From Anaerolineae bacterium (lineage in GTDB: Bacteria; Chloroflexota; Anaerolineae; Aggregatilineales; UBA2796), in assembly GCA_019637615.1 (NCBI GenBank), contig JAHBVJ010000005.1:1-64000 (forward strand): DNA of 64,000 bases, given 5' to 3'. The notes under the pieces are model-generated. The model was not told where the DNA came from, made no database searches, and saw nothing but the letters and a program-made list of their open reading frames with translations. This document shows, in pieces, positions 1-7,408 of this stretch; within the stretch, counting starts at the first letter, position 1; every line of letters starts with the position of its first letter. A program made the translations under genes and the position numbers.

Positions 1-1
1 G

Positions 2-159
2 ATGGTCTTTCAAAAAATAAGGCGGGAATACGACACGTGCGTCAACGCTTTTTCTTGAGTCCCTTCAGTGGACTTCTTGAACTTGTAGCCGGGGGTTTCA
101 ACCCTCGGCGTGCGTTCGCAACGAATCCCCGTTTCCCTGTCTAATTTCTAAACCACCAT
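2..159 (+). repeat. TIR-bounded interspersed repeat, copy 1
   Basis: About 158 bp bounded by ATGGTCTTTCAAA at the left and TTTCTAAACCACCAT at the right. These ends are imperfect inverted repeats of each other (ATGGT...ACCAT). Near-identical copies lie at 5370-5528 and 12496-12654, and a diverged inverted copy at 50643-50778. It has no transposase and no credible open frame, so it resembles a MITE or other non-autonomous element. The interior holds a degenerate AGTCC...GGACT hairpin. Confidence 0.85.
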
Positions 160-226
160 AATTGTCGGGTCTTGAAGGTGCTGCCCATAGGGACGAAGAT
201 CAGCCACCATGTTAGTGCTAGTTGCC

Positions 227-859
227 TTACCCGCCCCACTTGCCGATCAGTGCTGCCACCGAGCCGACCACATCGTACCAGCACGGGAAGCGCTCCTCGC
301 CATAGTACACATGCGGCGGAGCCAGCTCCGTGACGATGAATCCGAGTCGTCGGTAATGCCGCAGCATTCCAGCGGAAGCCGTGCCGCACACATGCAGGTA
401 GCCATGCCGCCGCGTCTCCAGCCAGCAGTAACCGAGCATCCCGACGAAGTATCGGTTTTCCTTCTGTGCGTAGTCATGCGCCACAGTGTACCGCCCGATG
501 TCCACGACCTGACCGCGCGGCGCGATGCTCAGGCCAAACGCTTCCTCGGTGGGCAGCGGCAGTTCCGGCACGGGCAGCACGATCCGCCCCGTCGCCATCG
601 GTGCGTCGCCGTCCCATCCGATCACTTGCAGCGCGCGTTCGTCGTGAATGTCGTGCTCAAGGCCATCGGGGAAGTCTTGCGGCGTCGCGGCTCCGCGTTC
701 GATCAACGCCTCATACCGCAGTCGGTACGCGGCTTCGCGCTCCTCGCGGGTTTGTGCCACGCTGAAGCGGATCGGAGCCGCCTTCTCTGCCATCATCGTG
801 GCGAGTGCATCCAACGCTTGCAGGTCAGTCGCCTGCGTGTTTATCTTGGCCTCACTCAT
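227..859 (-). CDS. GNAT acyltransferase resembling autoinducer synthases / FeeM
   Basis: 210 residues. The start of the conserved fold (REEREAAYRLRYEALIERG), the D-x-x-D stretch EHDIHDE, the beta strand ATGRIVLPVP and the VVDIGRYTV segment follow the order seen in LuxI-type acyl-homoserine lactone synthases and N-acyl amino acid synthases (FeeM). It would transfer an acyl chain to a small amine, but neither acyl donor nor acceptor can be read from the sequence. It lies 15 nt downstream of the secreted protein gene at 875-1561 on the same strand, so the two are probably co-transcribed. No LuxR-type receptor is in the window, so signalling is not shown. An ordinary GNAT acetyltransferase is the alternative. 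Confidence 0.7.
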   Translation of the reverse strand: MSEAKINTQATDLQALDALATMMAEKAAPIRFSVAQTREEREAAYRLRYEALIERGAATPQDFPDGLEHDIHDERALQVIGWDGDAPMATGRIVLPVPELPLPTEEAFGLSIAPRGQVVDIGRYTVAHDYAQKENRYFVGMLGYCWLETRRHGYLHVCGTASAGMLRHYRRLGFIVTELAPPHVYYGEERFPCWYDVVGSVAALIGKWGG

Positions 860-874
860 AACCGCCTCGTCGCG

Positions 875-1561
875 CTAGTTGCCGCCAGCCGTGGCATAGC
901 CAGCGATGATCAGCGTCGAGTTCGGCGCGACTTTATCTGAGCGTTTGCCCTCACCGGTGAACGTATAGCGGATAAACTGGTTCGGGTTGCCAAGCACATA
1001 ATCGACGCCGTTCAAGGTAAAAGGCGTCTCGCTGGTCTGTGTATATTCGCCTAACCCCGTCACGATCCCCGTATCGGGCGCTTGCACGTTGACCACCGTC
1101 TGCCAGTGCTCATCTCCGGTGGCGATGACGACACCCTTCCCGAACGAAGCTGGATCTTTGAAATCGGCCTGTGGCTTGTCGTTGTAATAAACCGTAGTGG
1201 TACCCGCCGCGTTCAGCACGAACAGCGTCTCCAGCACCGAGCGCGCCGTCAAATGCGCGGAAGATACATAGGTGAAGCGTGCTGTCGCCTCCGAATGGTT
1301 CAGCAAGTCGGTGAACATCAAGTTAGCGGGGACGCCGCTGATGGCGGTCAGGTAGCCATAACCGTTGAAGGACAGTGCGGCTTGGTCGATCTTGCCTACA
1401 TATTCCAGCGAAGTTTGTGCGGCGGGTGCTGCGCCCACCACTTGCGGCGATTGCGCCAGTATCGGTTGATGATTGCTCAGGATGGCGATAAAAATAATGA
1501 ACGTGCCGACAACGATCAGTTTTAGGGTGCGCTGGGCAGCGCCCCGATTTTGGTTGATCAT
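875..1561 (-). CDS. secreted protein of unknown function
   Basis: 228 residues. A basic N-terminus followed by a hydrophobic segment (LIVVGTFIIFIAILS, about residues 15-29) and a Q-A-Q-like end looks like a signal peptide or membrane anchor. The rest is soluble and beta-rich, with no motif I recognise. The ATG is preceded by GGGAGAG at a good distance. It is the first gene of a probable two-gene unit with the GNAT acyltransferase at 227-859, 15 nt downstream, and may be functionally linked to it. No function is assigned. Confidence 0.75.
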   Translation of the reverse strand: MINQNRGAAQRTLKLIVVGTFIIFIAILSNHQPILAQSPQVVGAAPAAQTSLEYVGKIDQAALSFNGYGYLTAISGVPANLMFTDLLNHSEATARFTYVSSAHLTARSVLETLFVLNAAGTTTVYYNDKPQADFKDPASFGKGVVIATGDEHWQTVVNVQAPDTGIVTGLGEYTQTSETPFTLNGVDYVLGNPNQFIRYTFTGEGKRSDKVAPNSTLIIAGYATAGGN

Positions 1562-1720
1562 GATGTCTCTCCCATTTTCTGACGTGCGGAATTTTTTGAG
1601 TCAGTTTCTATTATGATGCCGTACCGTTCTGGCGCAAGTCACTCCGCCGTGTCACTTGCATCGGGAGTAAGAGTCGATGATCAACATCAAGGAGATTTCC
1701 GAACAGAAAGGCAGTTCATT

Positions 1721-2296
1721 ATGTCCCCACCAACCGATTTCGAAAACAACAGCCGCTTCTTGCGCCGCTTGCGCAAAGATCAGCCCGACGAACCCCCAAC
1801 AGGTGGACTTCCGATGAATGAGATCAAACAGCGGATCGCCAGCCGTCTGCTAACCGAACTACCGACTGACATTACTGAAGCGGAACTACACCGGCAGAGT
1901 CGCGACATCATCCGCGCCGTCGTTGCCGAGCCAGCCTTTGCGTTGCCCGCTGAAGAACAATCACGGTTGGTCACTCAGTTGCTTCACGAAGCCCTGAAGG
2001 CTGGCCCGCTCTCTGCGCTGTTAGCGGATGAACATGTGCGCGAGATCATCATCGCCAGCCCCGCCGAGATCTATGTCAAGCGCGAAGATCAGCTCGAACG
2101 TGTACAGGCCGCCTTTGAGAATCACGATCACATGCTGCGCATCTTGGATCGGCTGGTGCGGCTGCATACCGGGCAAGCTCTCACGCTGGATGAACTATCG
2201 TCGGCCTTATACATTCCGTGCGGCAGTCTGGGCCTGACCATCTTGCGCCCGCCCTCCACCAGCGCGCTCATCGCCATCATCGTCAGATTGCGTTGA
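1721..2296 (+). CDS. CpaF/TadA-like N-terminal domain protein, truncated
   Basis: 191 residues from the ATG at 1721, preceded by an AAAGGCAG ribosome site. The open frame extends upstream to 1613 but without a better start. Residues ~30-150 match the non-catalytic N-terminal part of CpaF-type secretion ATPases: IKQRIASRLLTELP, then LLHEALKAGPLSALLADEHV and EIIIASPAEIYVKREDQLE. The Walker A/B ATPase core that should follow is absent. The frame stops after a short tail that overlaps the 3' end of the convergent membrane protein gene by 90 bp. It is either a degraded Tad/T2SS ATPase or a stand-alone regulatory domain. A prepilin peptidase lies far away at 50846-51655. Confidence 0.65.
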   Translation: MSPPTDFENNSRFLRRLRKDQPDEPPTGGLPMNEIKQRIASRLLTELPTDITEAELHRQSRDIIRAVVAEPAFALPAEEQSRLVTQLLHEALKAGPLSALLADEHVREIIIASPAEIYVKREDQLERVQAAFENHDHMLRILDRLVRLHTGQALTLDELSSALYIPCGSLGLTILRPPSTSALIAIIVRLR

Positions 2297-2833
2297 CGTA
2301 TCTTCCGGCTCATCAACAACATCGCTGATCTGGCGGAGTGTGAGCAGCACATTGCCACCAAGCCGCGCCGGACGCTCAAGGTAGAACGCTTCGTACTCCT
2401 CGTCATCGTTCAGTCCGTCGAAGCGGCTCGCCTGTGTATAAAACAACATCTTGCCGACGGACAGGCAGAAAAACGGCTGGATCAGCGGCGGCGAAATCAC
2501 CGTGCGGCTCAACGCGCCCCTGACGGATTTCACTCTGGTTTCGAAGGCGGGGCGGATGTTCAGCGCCAGCAGCAGCAGCGTCCCCACCACGATCACCAGC
2601 GTCAGTACAGCGATGGCGGTCAGATCTGGCGCAAGCTGCAACGCGTTGATCACCACCGCCGCCACCAGCATCACCGTCAGCGCGCCGATGCCATGTTCCG
2701 CCGCGCGGACAGCCACATACCACCAGCGTTGACGCGGACTGAGCAAGCCCGCGCGGTTAGCCTTGAGATCTATCGCGGCCTGTTCTTGGATCACCTGTTG
2801 TGGCGTTGGGCGTAACAATTGTGTATCAGTCAT
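2207..2833 (-). CDS. membrane protein, two transmembrane segments
   Basis: 208 residues when started at the ATG at 2833 (MTDTQLLRP). An in-frame upstream extension to 2902 is possible but rich in Lys/Ser and less likely. Two adjacent hydrophobic helices occupy roughly residues 50-100 (ALTVMLVAAVVINAL and AIAVLTLVIVVGTLLLLAL). A soluble C-terminal domain follows, ending in a low-complexity Asp/Gly/Gln-rich tail. That tail is the part overlapping the convergent CpaF-like gene, which suggests recent 3' extension. No family recognised. Confidence 0.65.
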   Translation of the reverse strand: MTDTQLLRPTPQQVIQEQAAIDLKANRAGLLSPRQRWWYVAVRAAEHGIGALTVMLVAAVVINALQLAPDLTAIAVLTLVIVVGTLLLLALNIRPAFETRVKSVRGALSRTVISPPLIQPFFCLSVGKMLFYTQASRFDGLNDDEEYEAFYLERPARLGGNVLLTLRQISDVVDEPEDTSTQSDDDGDERAGGGRAQDGQAQTAARNV

Positions 2834-2982
2834 GATCGATAGTGAGATTCTACCCTTATTTTTTATTCCATTTTTACTTGATTTTGTCGTAGAATGACAC
2901 ACAAGTCGGAGTATTCATCCTGCTTTTCCTATACGAACTATATTAATTAACGTTGCTTGAGTTTTGACAGGGGGCAGTTGCC

Positions 2983-3327
2983 ATGTACGCGAAGAATGAG
3001 CTTATGTTCCCACACCATGTTGTTCCCGCTCTGCGCATGCTGCGCGGCCCGGAATGGCAATCTCTCGTGGAACGAGTCCTCGCCCTGCCAGAAGGCCATG
3101 AGCAAAGCCTCGCTTTCGGCCTGATGATGATCCGCCTCAATGGATGCCTGAGCTGCGAAACCGATAGTTACCGTGCGATGCGTGGCTGTGATGCCTGCAC
3201 CATTCAGACCCTTCGTCGCTATAAAGGGACTGATCGCGATTTACTCGGCCTGTACCAGCAAGCCTTGGACGAAGTGCGCCGTTATCTACAGCGCGGCACC
3301 AAGATCGCGTCCGAAGACGTGGCCTAG
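2983..3327 (+). CDS. small Cys-rich protein of unknown function
   Basis: 114 residues, with GGGGGCAG upstream of the ATG. The centre contains CLSCETDSYRAMRGCDAC, two C-x-x-C pairs separated by ten residues. That suggests a zinc or iron-sulfur site, though binding is not shown. The C-terminal third (LLGLYQQALDEVRRYL) is predicted helical. It stands between two minus-strand genes and therefore has its own promoter. I do not recognise a named family. Confidence 0.65.
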   Translation: MYAKNELMFPHHVVPALRMLRGPEWQSLVERVLALPEGHEQSLAFGLMMIRLNGCLSCETDSYRAMRGCDACTIQTLRRYKGTDRDLLGLYQQALDEVRRYLQRGTKIASEDVA

Positions 3328-3373
3328 CCGTCATACGACGCGCTCAGGTCAAGCTACAATCGAAGCACGCGCC

Positions 3374-4840
3374 CTAACGGTCAACACCGACCGTACACGT
3401 AACCGCGTACAATACAAATTGCTCATCCAACAGGGCAGTTAGGGCGATGTGTTCAGCGTGCAGAATGCTCAACCAGCGTGGCGCGACCTCACGTGGCAAA
3501 CTGAGGTAGTGCGTTCGGCTCGTCTGCGTACAAACGAATCGTGCCAGCGCTTCCGGCGACGGTTGATACACGAGCATCGGCAGTGCTTCGCTGGCGGGGT
3601 CGCCCAGATAGTACCCCAATTCCCAATCCACCCAATATTGATGGATCAGCGCTTCATGCGGCAGTGTTCGGATGCGTGCCGCCAATCTGTCGATGCCCTG
3701 TGCCGTCTCCGCCGCCACCCCGACTCCGATCATGCTGTGGATCGCTTGCCACGTCACGGACAGCATCAGCACGATCACCACCAGCGTCACGGCAGTAGGC
3801 AATCGTCGCAGCCCACGCGCCACCAGACATACGACCAGCACGATCAGCGGTTGCAAATACCGATCATAGGTATTGTACGCCAGCAGCCAGTACAGCATCA
3901 GCGTCCCGATCACGCCCAAAGCGATCACCGCCGTCGTCAAGTCCATCGCTGGCGGCTCTGATCTTCCGCGTGCCTGAATCAGCGCCACCACCGCCAGCAG
4001 CAGGCTTGGCGCGACTCCCACCGCATAGCCGAGCAGGTCGATCCAGCGCCACAGACGCGTCAGCACCTCATCAGAACGGATCAAGCGCAGCGCCCCCGGA
4101 TTGATCACGCCGAGCGACCAGAAATCGACGGAAGCCGCCCGCGCCGCGCTCCACGCCGCCAGCAAGCCGATGCCTAGCGCGAGAGGCACCCCGAACCGCA
4201 CGATCAAGCGCCGCGCCATTCGCCATGACCATGTGCTGCGTGCCCCGCTCAAGCCGATCAGCACGAAAATCGGCAAAAATTGGATCGCGCTCTGCTTCGT
4301 CCACAAGCTCAACGCCGCGCTGATGCCCGCCAGCCGCCATTGTCCGCTGGCGAGTCCCCACGCCGTCAGGATCAGCCACAACGTCAGCGCCGGATCGTGG
4401 AACAGCGTCGCCGCGAACGCCACGTCAAACGGCGACAGCGCCAGCATCGCCAACACCACCAGCGCCGTACGCGTATCGTACACACGCCGCGCCAGTCCAT
4501 AACCCGCTGCCATCCCGATCAGGCTGATGAACACAGTAGGCCACCGTCCGCTGAACTCGGATACGCCCGTCAGCATGAAACCGAGTGCCGTCAGCGACAA
4601 TCCCAACGGCGGTTTGTCCAGCGGTACGGTCACATCCCGCAGCAGCCAATTGCCATGCAGCGCCATCGAGCGCGCATACGTCGCGTACAACGCCTCGTCG
4701 GGATGAAACCGCACATCCCGCGCCAGCATCGACACGCGTAGCGCCGCGCCAAGCATCAAGATCATCACCACCAGCGCCACATGAACGCGCCTATACTGTC
4801 GCAACCGATCTTCCTCACCCTGACGACTAATGCTGCTCAA
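3374..4840 (-). CDS. GT39/ArnT-like polyprenyl-phosphate-sugar glycosyltransferase
   Basis: 488 residues with about ten or more hydrophobic helices. The N-terminal loop FHPDEALYATYARSMALHG followed by PLDKPPLGLSL is the signature region of the dolichyl-phosphate-mannose/ArnT/PMT superfamily, where the acidic residues (here DE) act in catalysis. It would move a sugar from a polyprenyl-phosphate carrier to a protein or lipid on the outer face of the membrane. The frame opens with TTG at 4840; a TTG at 4804 with GAGGAA eight nucleotides upstream is an equally good start. It is not visibly in an operon. Confidence 0.8.
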   Translation of the reverse strand: MSSISRQGEEDRLRQYRRVHVALVVMILMLGAALRVSMLARDVRFHPDEALYATYARSMALHGNWLLRDVTVPLDKPPLGLSLTALGFMLTGVSEFSGRWPTVFISLIGMAAGYGLARRVYDTRTALVVLAMLALSPFDVAFAATLFHDPALTLWLILTAWGLASGQWRLAGISAALSLWTKQSAIQFLPIFVLIGLSGARSTWSWRMARRLIVRFGVPLALGIGLLAAWSAARAASVDFWSLGVINPGALRLIRSDEVLTRLWRWIDLLGYAVGVAPSLLLAVVALIQARGRSEPPAMDLTTAVIALGVIGTLMLYWLLAYNTYDRYLQPLIVLVVCLVARGLRRLPTAVTLVVIVLMLSVTWQAIHSMIGVGVAAETAQGIDRLAARIRTLPHEALIHQYWVDWELGYYLGDPASEALPMLVYQPSPEALARFVCTQTSRTHYLSLPREVAPRWLSILHAEHIALTALLDEQFVLYAVTCTVGVDR

Positions 4841-4965
4841 TTATTGCCCGTCATCGATGCTTGCTCACCTTCGACATTCCGCCGACTCTTGCCCTCTTGA
4901 CTTAGCGCGCGCTCTAAGTTGTAGAGTTCAGCATTAAATGCATGAACAGCACAGGCGCAGTGTGC

Positions 4966-5340
4966 ATGGACTACATCAATCTGGGACGGAGCGGTCTACA
5001 AGTCAGTCGTTTGTGCTTGGGGACGATGACCTTCGGGCGGGAAACCGACGAACCGACTAGCCGCATCATGCTAGACCGCTTTGTCGAGGTCGGCGGGACA
5101 TTCATCGATACGGCAAACGCGTACAGCAGCGGGCATTCCGAGGAGATCATCGGCAACTGGCTGACGGACAAACCGCGCCACGATCTCATCATCGGCACAC
5201 GCACCATGCAGCAGCTTGAGGATAATCTCGGTGCGGTCGGCTGGTCGCTCAACGCGGATCAGATGCGACGATTGAATGATGCCAGCCGCAAACGGACGCC
5301 ATATCCATATCAACTGTTGGACGATTTAGTTAGTGCATAA
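4966..5340 (+). pseudogene. aldo/keto reductase remnant with in-frame central deletion
   Basis: 124 residues (MDYINLGRSGLQVS start). The first ~75 residues are the typical aldo/keto reductase N-terminus: LCLGTMTFG, then the TFIDTANAYSSGHSEEIIG stretch carrying the catalytic Asp and Tyr. After DLIIGT the sequence jumps directly to the family's C-terminal end, RTMQQLEDNLGAVGWSL and RLNDASRKRTPYPYQ. Normal members are about 320 residues, so roughly 190 residues of barrel, including the catalytic Lys and His, are missing without loss of frame. The IIG of strand 3 and the IIGTRT of the C-terminal strand may have recombined. An enzymatically dead remnant is most likely. An ATG at 4942 could extend it by 8 residues. 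Confidence 0.8.
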
Positions 5341-5369
5341 TCACCGCCCTGATCTAAGCCCGTCCGATT

Positions 5370-5528
5370 ATGGTCTTTCAAACAAGAAGGCGGGAATACG
5401 ACACGTGCGTCAACGCATTTTCTTGAGTCCCTTCAGTGGACTTCTTGAACTTGTAGCCGGGGGGTTTCAACCCTCGGCGTGCGTTTGCAACGAATCCCCG
5501 TTTCCCTGTCTAATTTCTAAAATACCAT
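5370..5528 (+). repeat. TIR-bounded interspersed repeat, copy 2
   Basis: Same element as 2-159, with a few substitutions (AACAAGAAGG near the left end, an extra G in the GGGGGG run, AATACCAT at the right end). It starts 30 bp after the stop of the aldo/keto reductase remnant and fills most of the gap before the dynamin-like genes. The remainder of 5341-5567 shows nothing else. Confidence 0.85.
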
Positions 5529-5567
5529 TATCGGCGGGCTTATCAGGTGGCGACCATCACCGGTTTC

Positions 5568-7400
5568 CTACGAGGGTTTCTTATCCGCCGTGATCGCGTC
5601 GATCTCTTTGCCGAGCGCCGCTAACCGATCATTGAAACTGCCGATCTCCGACTGCTGATCGCGGTAGCGCTTCGCCAGCGCTTCCAACTGGCTGAACACG
5701 GGTGATAGAATCTGCTTGCCATATTGCAGCAAGCGAGATCGCTCGTGATTCGTCATCTTGATCAACGACTCTTTGTAGTTATTCTCCAAACCGTCGATCT
5801 TCTCGTTGAGCTGATTCTTGGAACGGTTCACCGCCGTCCGCCACGCGATGAGCGCCACCCCGCCGCCCGCCACGAGCGCGATTCCACCGCCAACCGCACC
5901 CAGAATCGCCAGCGGATACAGGTGCAACGCACCGGGCGTAGCGATGCTGAGTAATAATGCTACCAGCCCGCCCACGCCGCCCGCCGCGCCATATGTGAAG
6001 TTGCGCACGTTCTGCTCGAAATCGGTCTGGATGCTGTCGATCACCTGCTGATTCGAGTACGACTTCATCTCGCTGTCTGCCATCAGCATCGCCGTCTGCA
6101 CCGACGCCCGCTGATCCGCATAGGTGGCGGCGTCCATGCTGGCGGCTTCTTCGCGCAGCAAAGCATCCATCTTGCTCAAGCGCTCCAGCACACCGCGCCA
6201 GTACGCCCGCCCGCTGTCCACCAGCGCGTTGATGTAATACTCCTGTGTGGTCGTCAGCCGTTTGAGCGTGTCGCCCACCACGTCCTGCTCGAATTCCTTC
6301 TGGATCGCGTCTTTATCCATCCCACGGAACGTCGCGCGGACAACCTTGATGTTTTTCTCGATGAACTTCTCGCCGCGCCCGCGCATCTCGTTGAAGACGC
6401 GCCGCACATCCGCCAGCGTATTGTTCAACTGCTTGTCGAGGTTAGCGGCCTGCTGCTCGATCTCGCGCTGCAAATCTTCGGCAGCGTTGGTATCCGCGCC
6501 GATCAGGTTGAGCTTGCTCTGCACATCGCCCACATATTTCGCGGTGATGCGCTTGGCGAGTTCCAATTGCGTCGTCAGCTTCTGCTTGGCGGGCGGCACC
6601 TGCTCAAACGTCGCCTTCAGATGATTCCGCACCGCGTTCATGCCGTGGTCTTCGTTGGTGCGCAGCATGTTCAGCAGACCATTCGCGCGCTCGCCTGCCA
6701 GCGCCTTCTTAGCCGATACCATGAAGATCGGCGGACGCAGGTCGAGCATATCGCTGAGTTGCCGCTGCACGAAGTCTTTGACCTCGGCTTGCTCTTTGTC
6801 GTTCAGTTGATCGATCTGGTTGATCACGACGATGATCTTCTTGCCGTAATTCTTGACCAGTTCGAGGTAAATCCGCTCGGTATCCGCGAACGCGCGCTTG
6901 GCATTGATCACGAAGATCACCAGATCGCTGCGGTGCAAAAATGACCGCGCGATCTGCTCATGCTTGGCAAACACCGAACCAGTCCCCGGCGTGTCCACGA
7001 TCACGATCCCCGGAAAGCCCGTGTTCGGGTGCCGCCATTCGCGCACGGCTTCCTCTTTGGTGGAGGGCATCCGCGTCGCCAGCGGCGAATAGCGGATCAT
7101 CTCGATCATGTCAGTGGTCGGCGTGATGCCCATCGGCAGCACATCGTCACCGAGCAGCGCGTTCACAAACGTCGATTTTCCCGCGTTGAACTCCCCGATC
7201 ACGACCACCATCAGGAACATCTCGCGCAGATCAGCCGCCGCGTCGATCAACCGCTGCCGATCTGCCTCGCCTTCAGCGCCAAATTTGCTGACGTGCTCCC
7301 CGATGTCGTGCATCAAGCGGATCACGCGCTCACGTAGTTCTGCCAGCGGGCCTTCCAACACCAGACCCGGCGCGGTAGTACTCGGTATCGTCATACTCAA
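5568..7400 (-). CDS. dynamin-like GTPase A
   Basis: 610 residues. The G domain is complete: G1 GEFNAGKS (residues 69-76), G2 ITPTT (92-96), G3 DTPG (136-139), G4 NQID (194-197). A long helical stalk with coiled-coil character follows. Around residues 465-520 lie two hydrophobic segments (VGGLVALLLSIATPG and ILGAVGGGIALVAGGGVALIAW), then a C-terminal coiled coil. This is the plan of bacterial dynamin-like proteins that remodel or protect the cytoplasmic membrane. It is 8 nt downstream of a second dynamin-like gene, so the two are probably translated from one mRNA and may form a heteromer, as bacterial dynamins often do. An antiphage or membrane-repair role is possible but not shown. Confidence 0.9.
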   Translation of the reverse strand: MSMTIPSTTAPGLVLEGPLAELRERVIRLMHDIGEHVSKFGAEGEADRQRLIDAAADLREMFLMVVVIGEFNAGKSTFVNALLGDDVLPMGITPTTDMIEMIRYSPLATRMPSTKEEAVREWRHPNTGFPGIVIVDTPGTGSVFAKHEQIARSFLHRSDLVIFVINAKRAFADTERIYLELVKNYGKKIIVVINQIDQLNDKEQAEVKDFVQRQLSDMLDLRPPIFMVSAKKALAGERANGLLNMLRTNEDHGMNAVRNHLKATFEQVPPAKQKLTTQLELAKRITAKYVGDVQSKLNLIGADTNAAEDLQREIEQQAANLDKQLNNTLADVRRVFNEMRGRGEKFIEKNIKVVRATFRGMDKDAIQKEFEQDVVGDTLKRLTTTQEYYINALVDSGRAYWRGVLERLSKMDALLREEAASMDAATYADQRASVQTAMLMADSEMKSYSNQQVIDSIQTDFEQNVRNFTYGAAGGVGGLVALLLSIATPGALHLYPLAILGAVGGGIALVAGGGVALIAWRTAVNRSKNQLNEKIDGLENNYKESLIKMTNHERSRLLQYGKQILSPVFSQLEALAKRYRDQQSEIGSFNDRLAALGKEIDAITADKKPS

Positions 7401-7408
7401 CCTATTCG

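Noticed and set aside
5333..5593. Short peptide frame (AGIRHVRQRIFLSPFSG) also found at 12445-12639
   Set aside because: It is shared only because both frames run through the same mobile repeat; no start signal, and copy 4 does not keep the frame.
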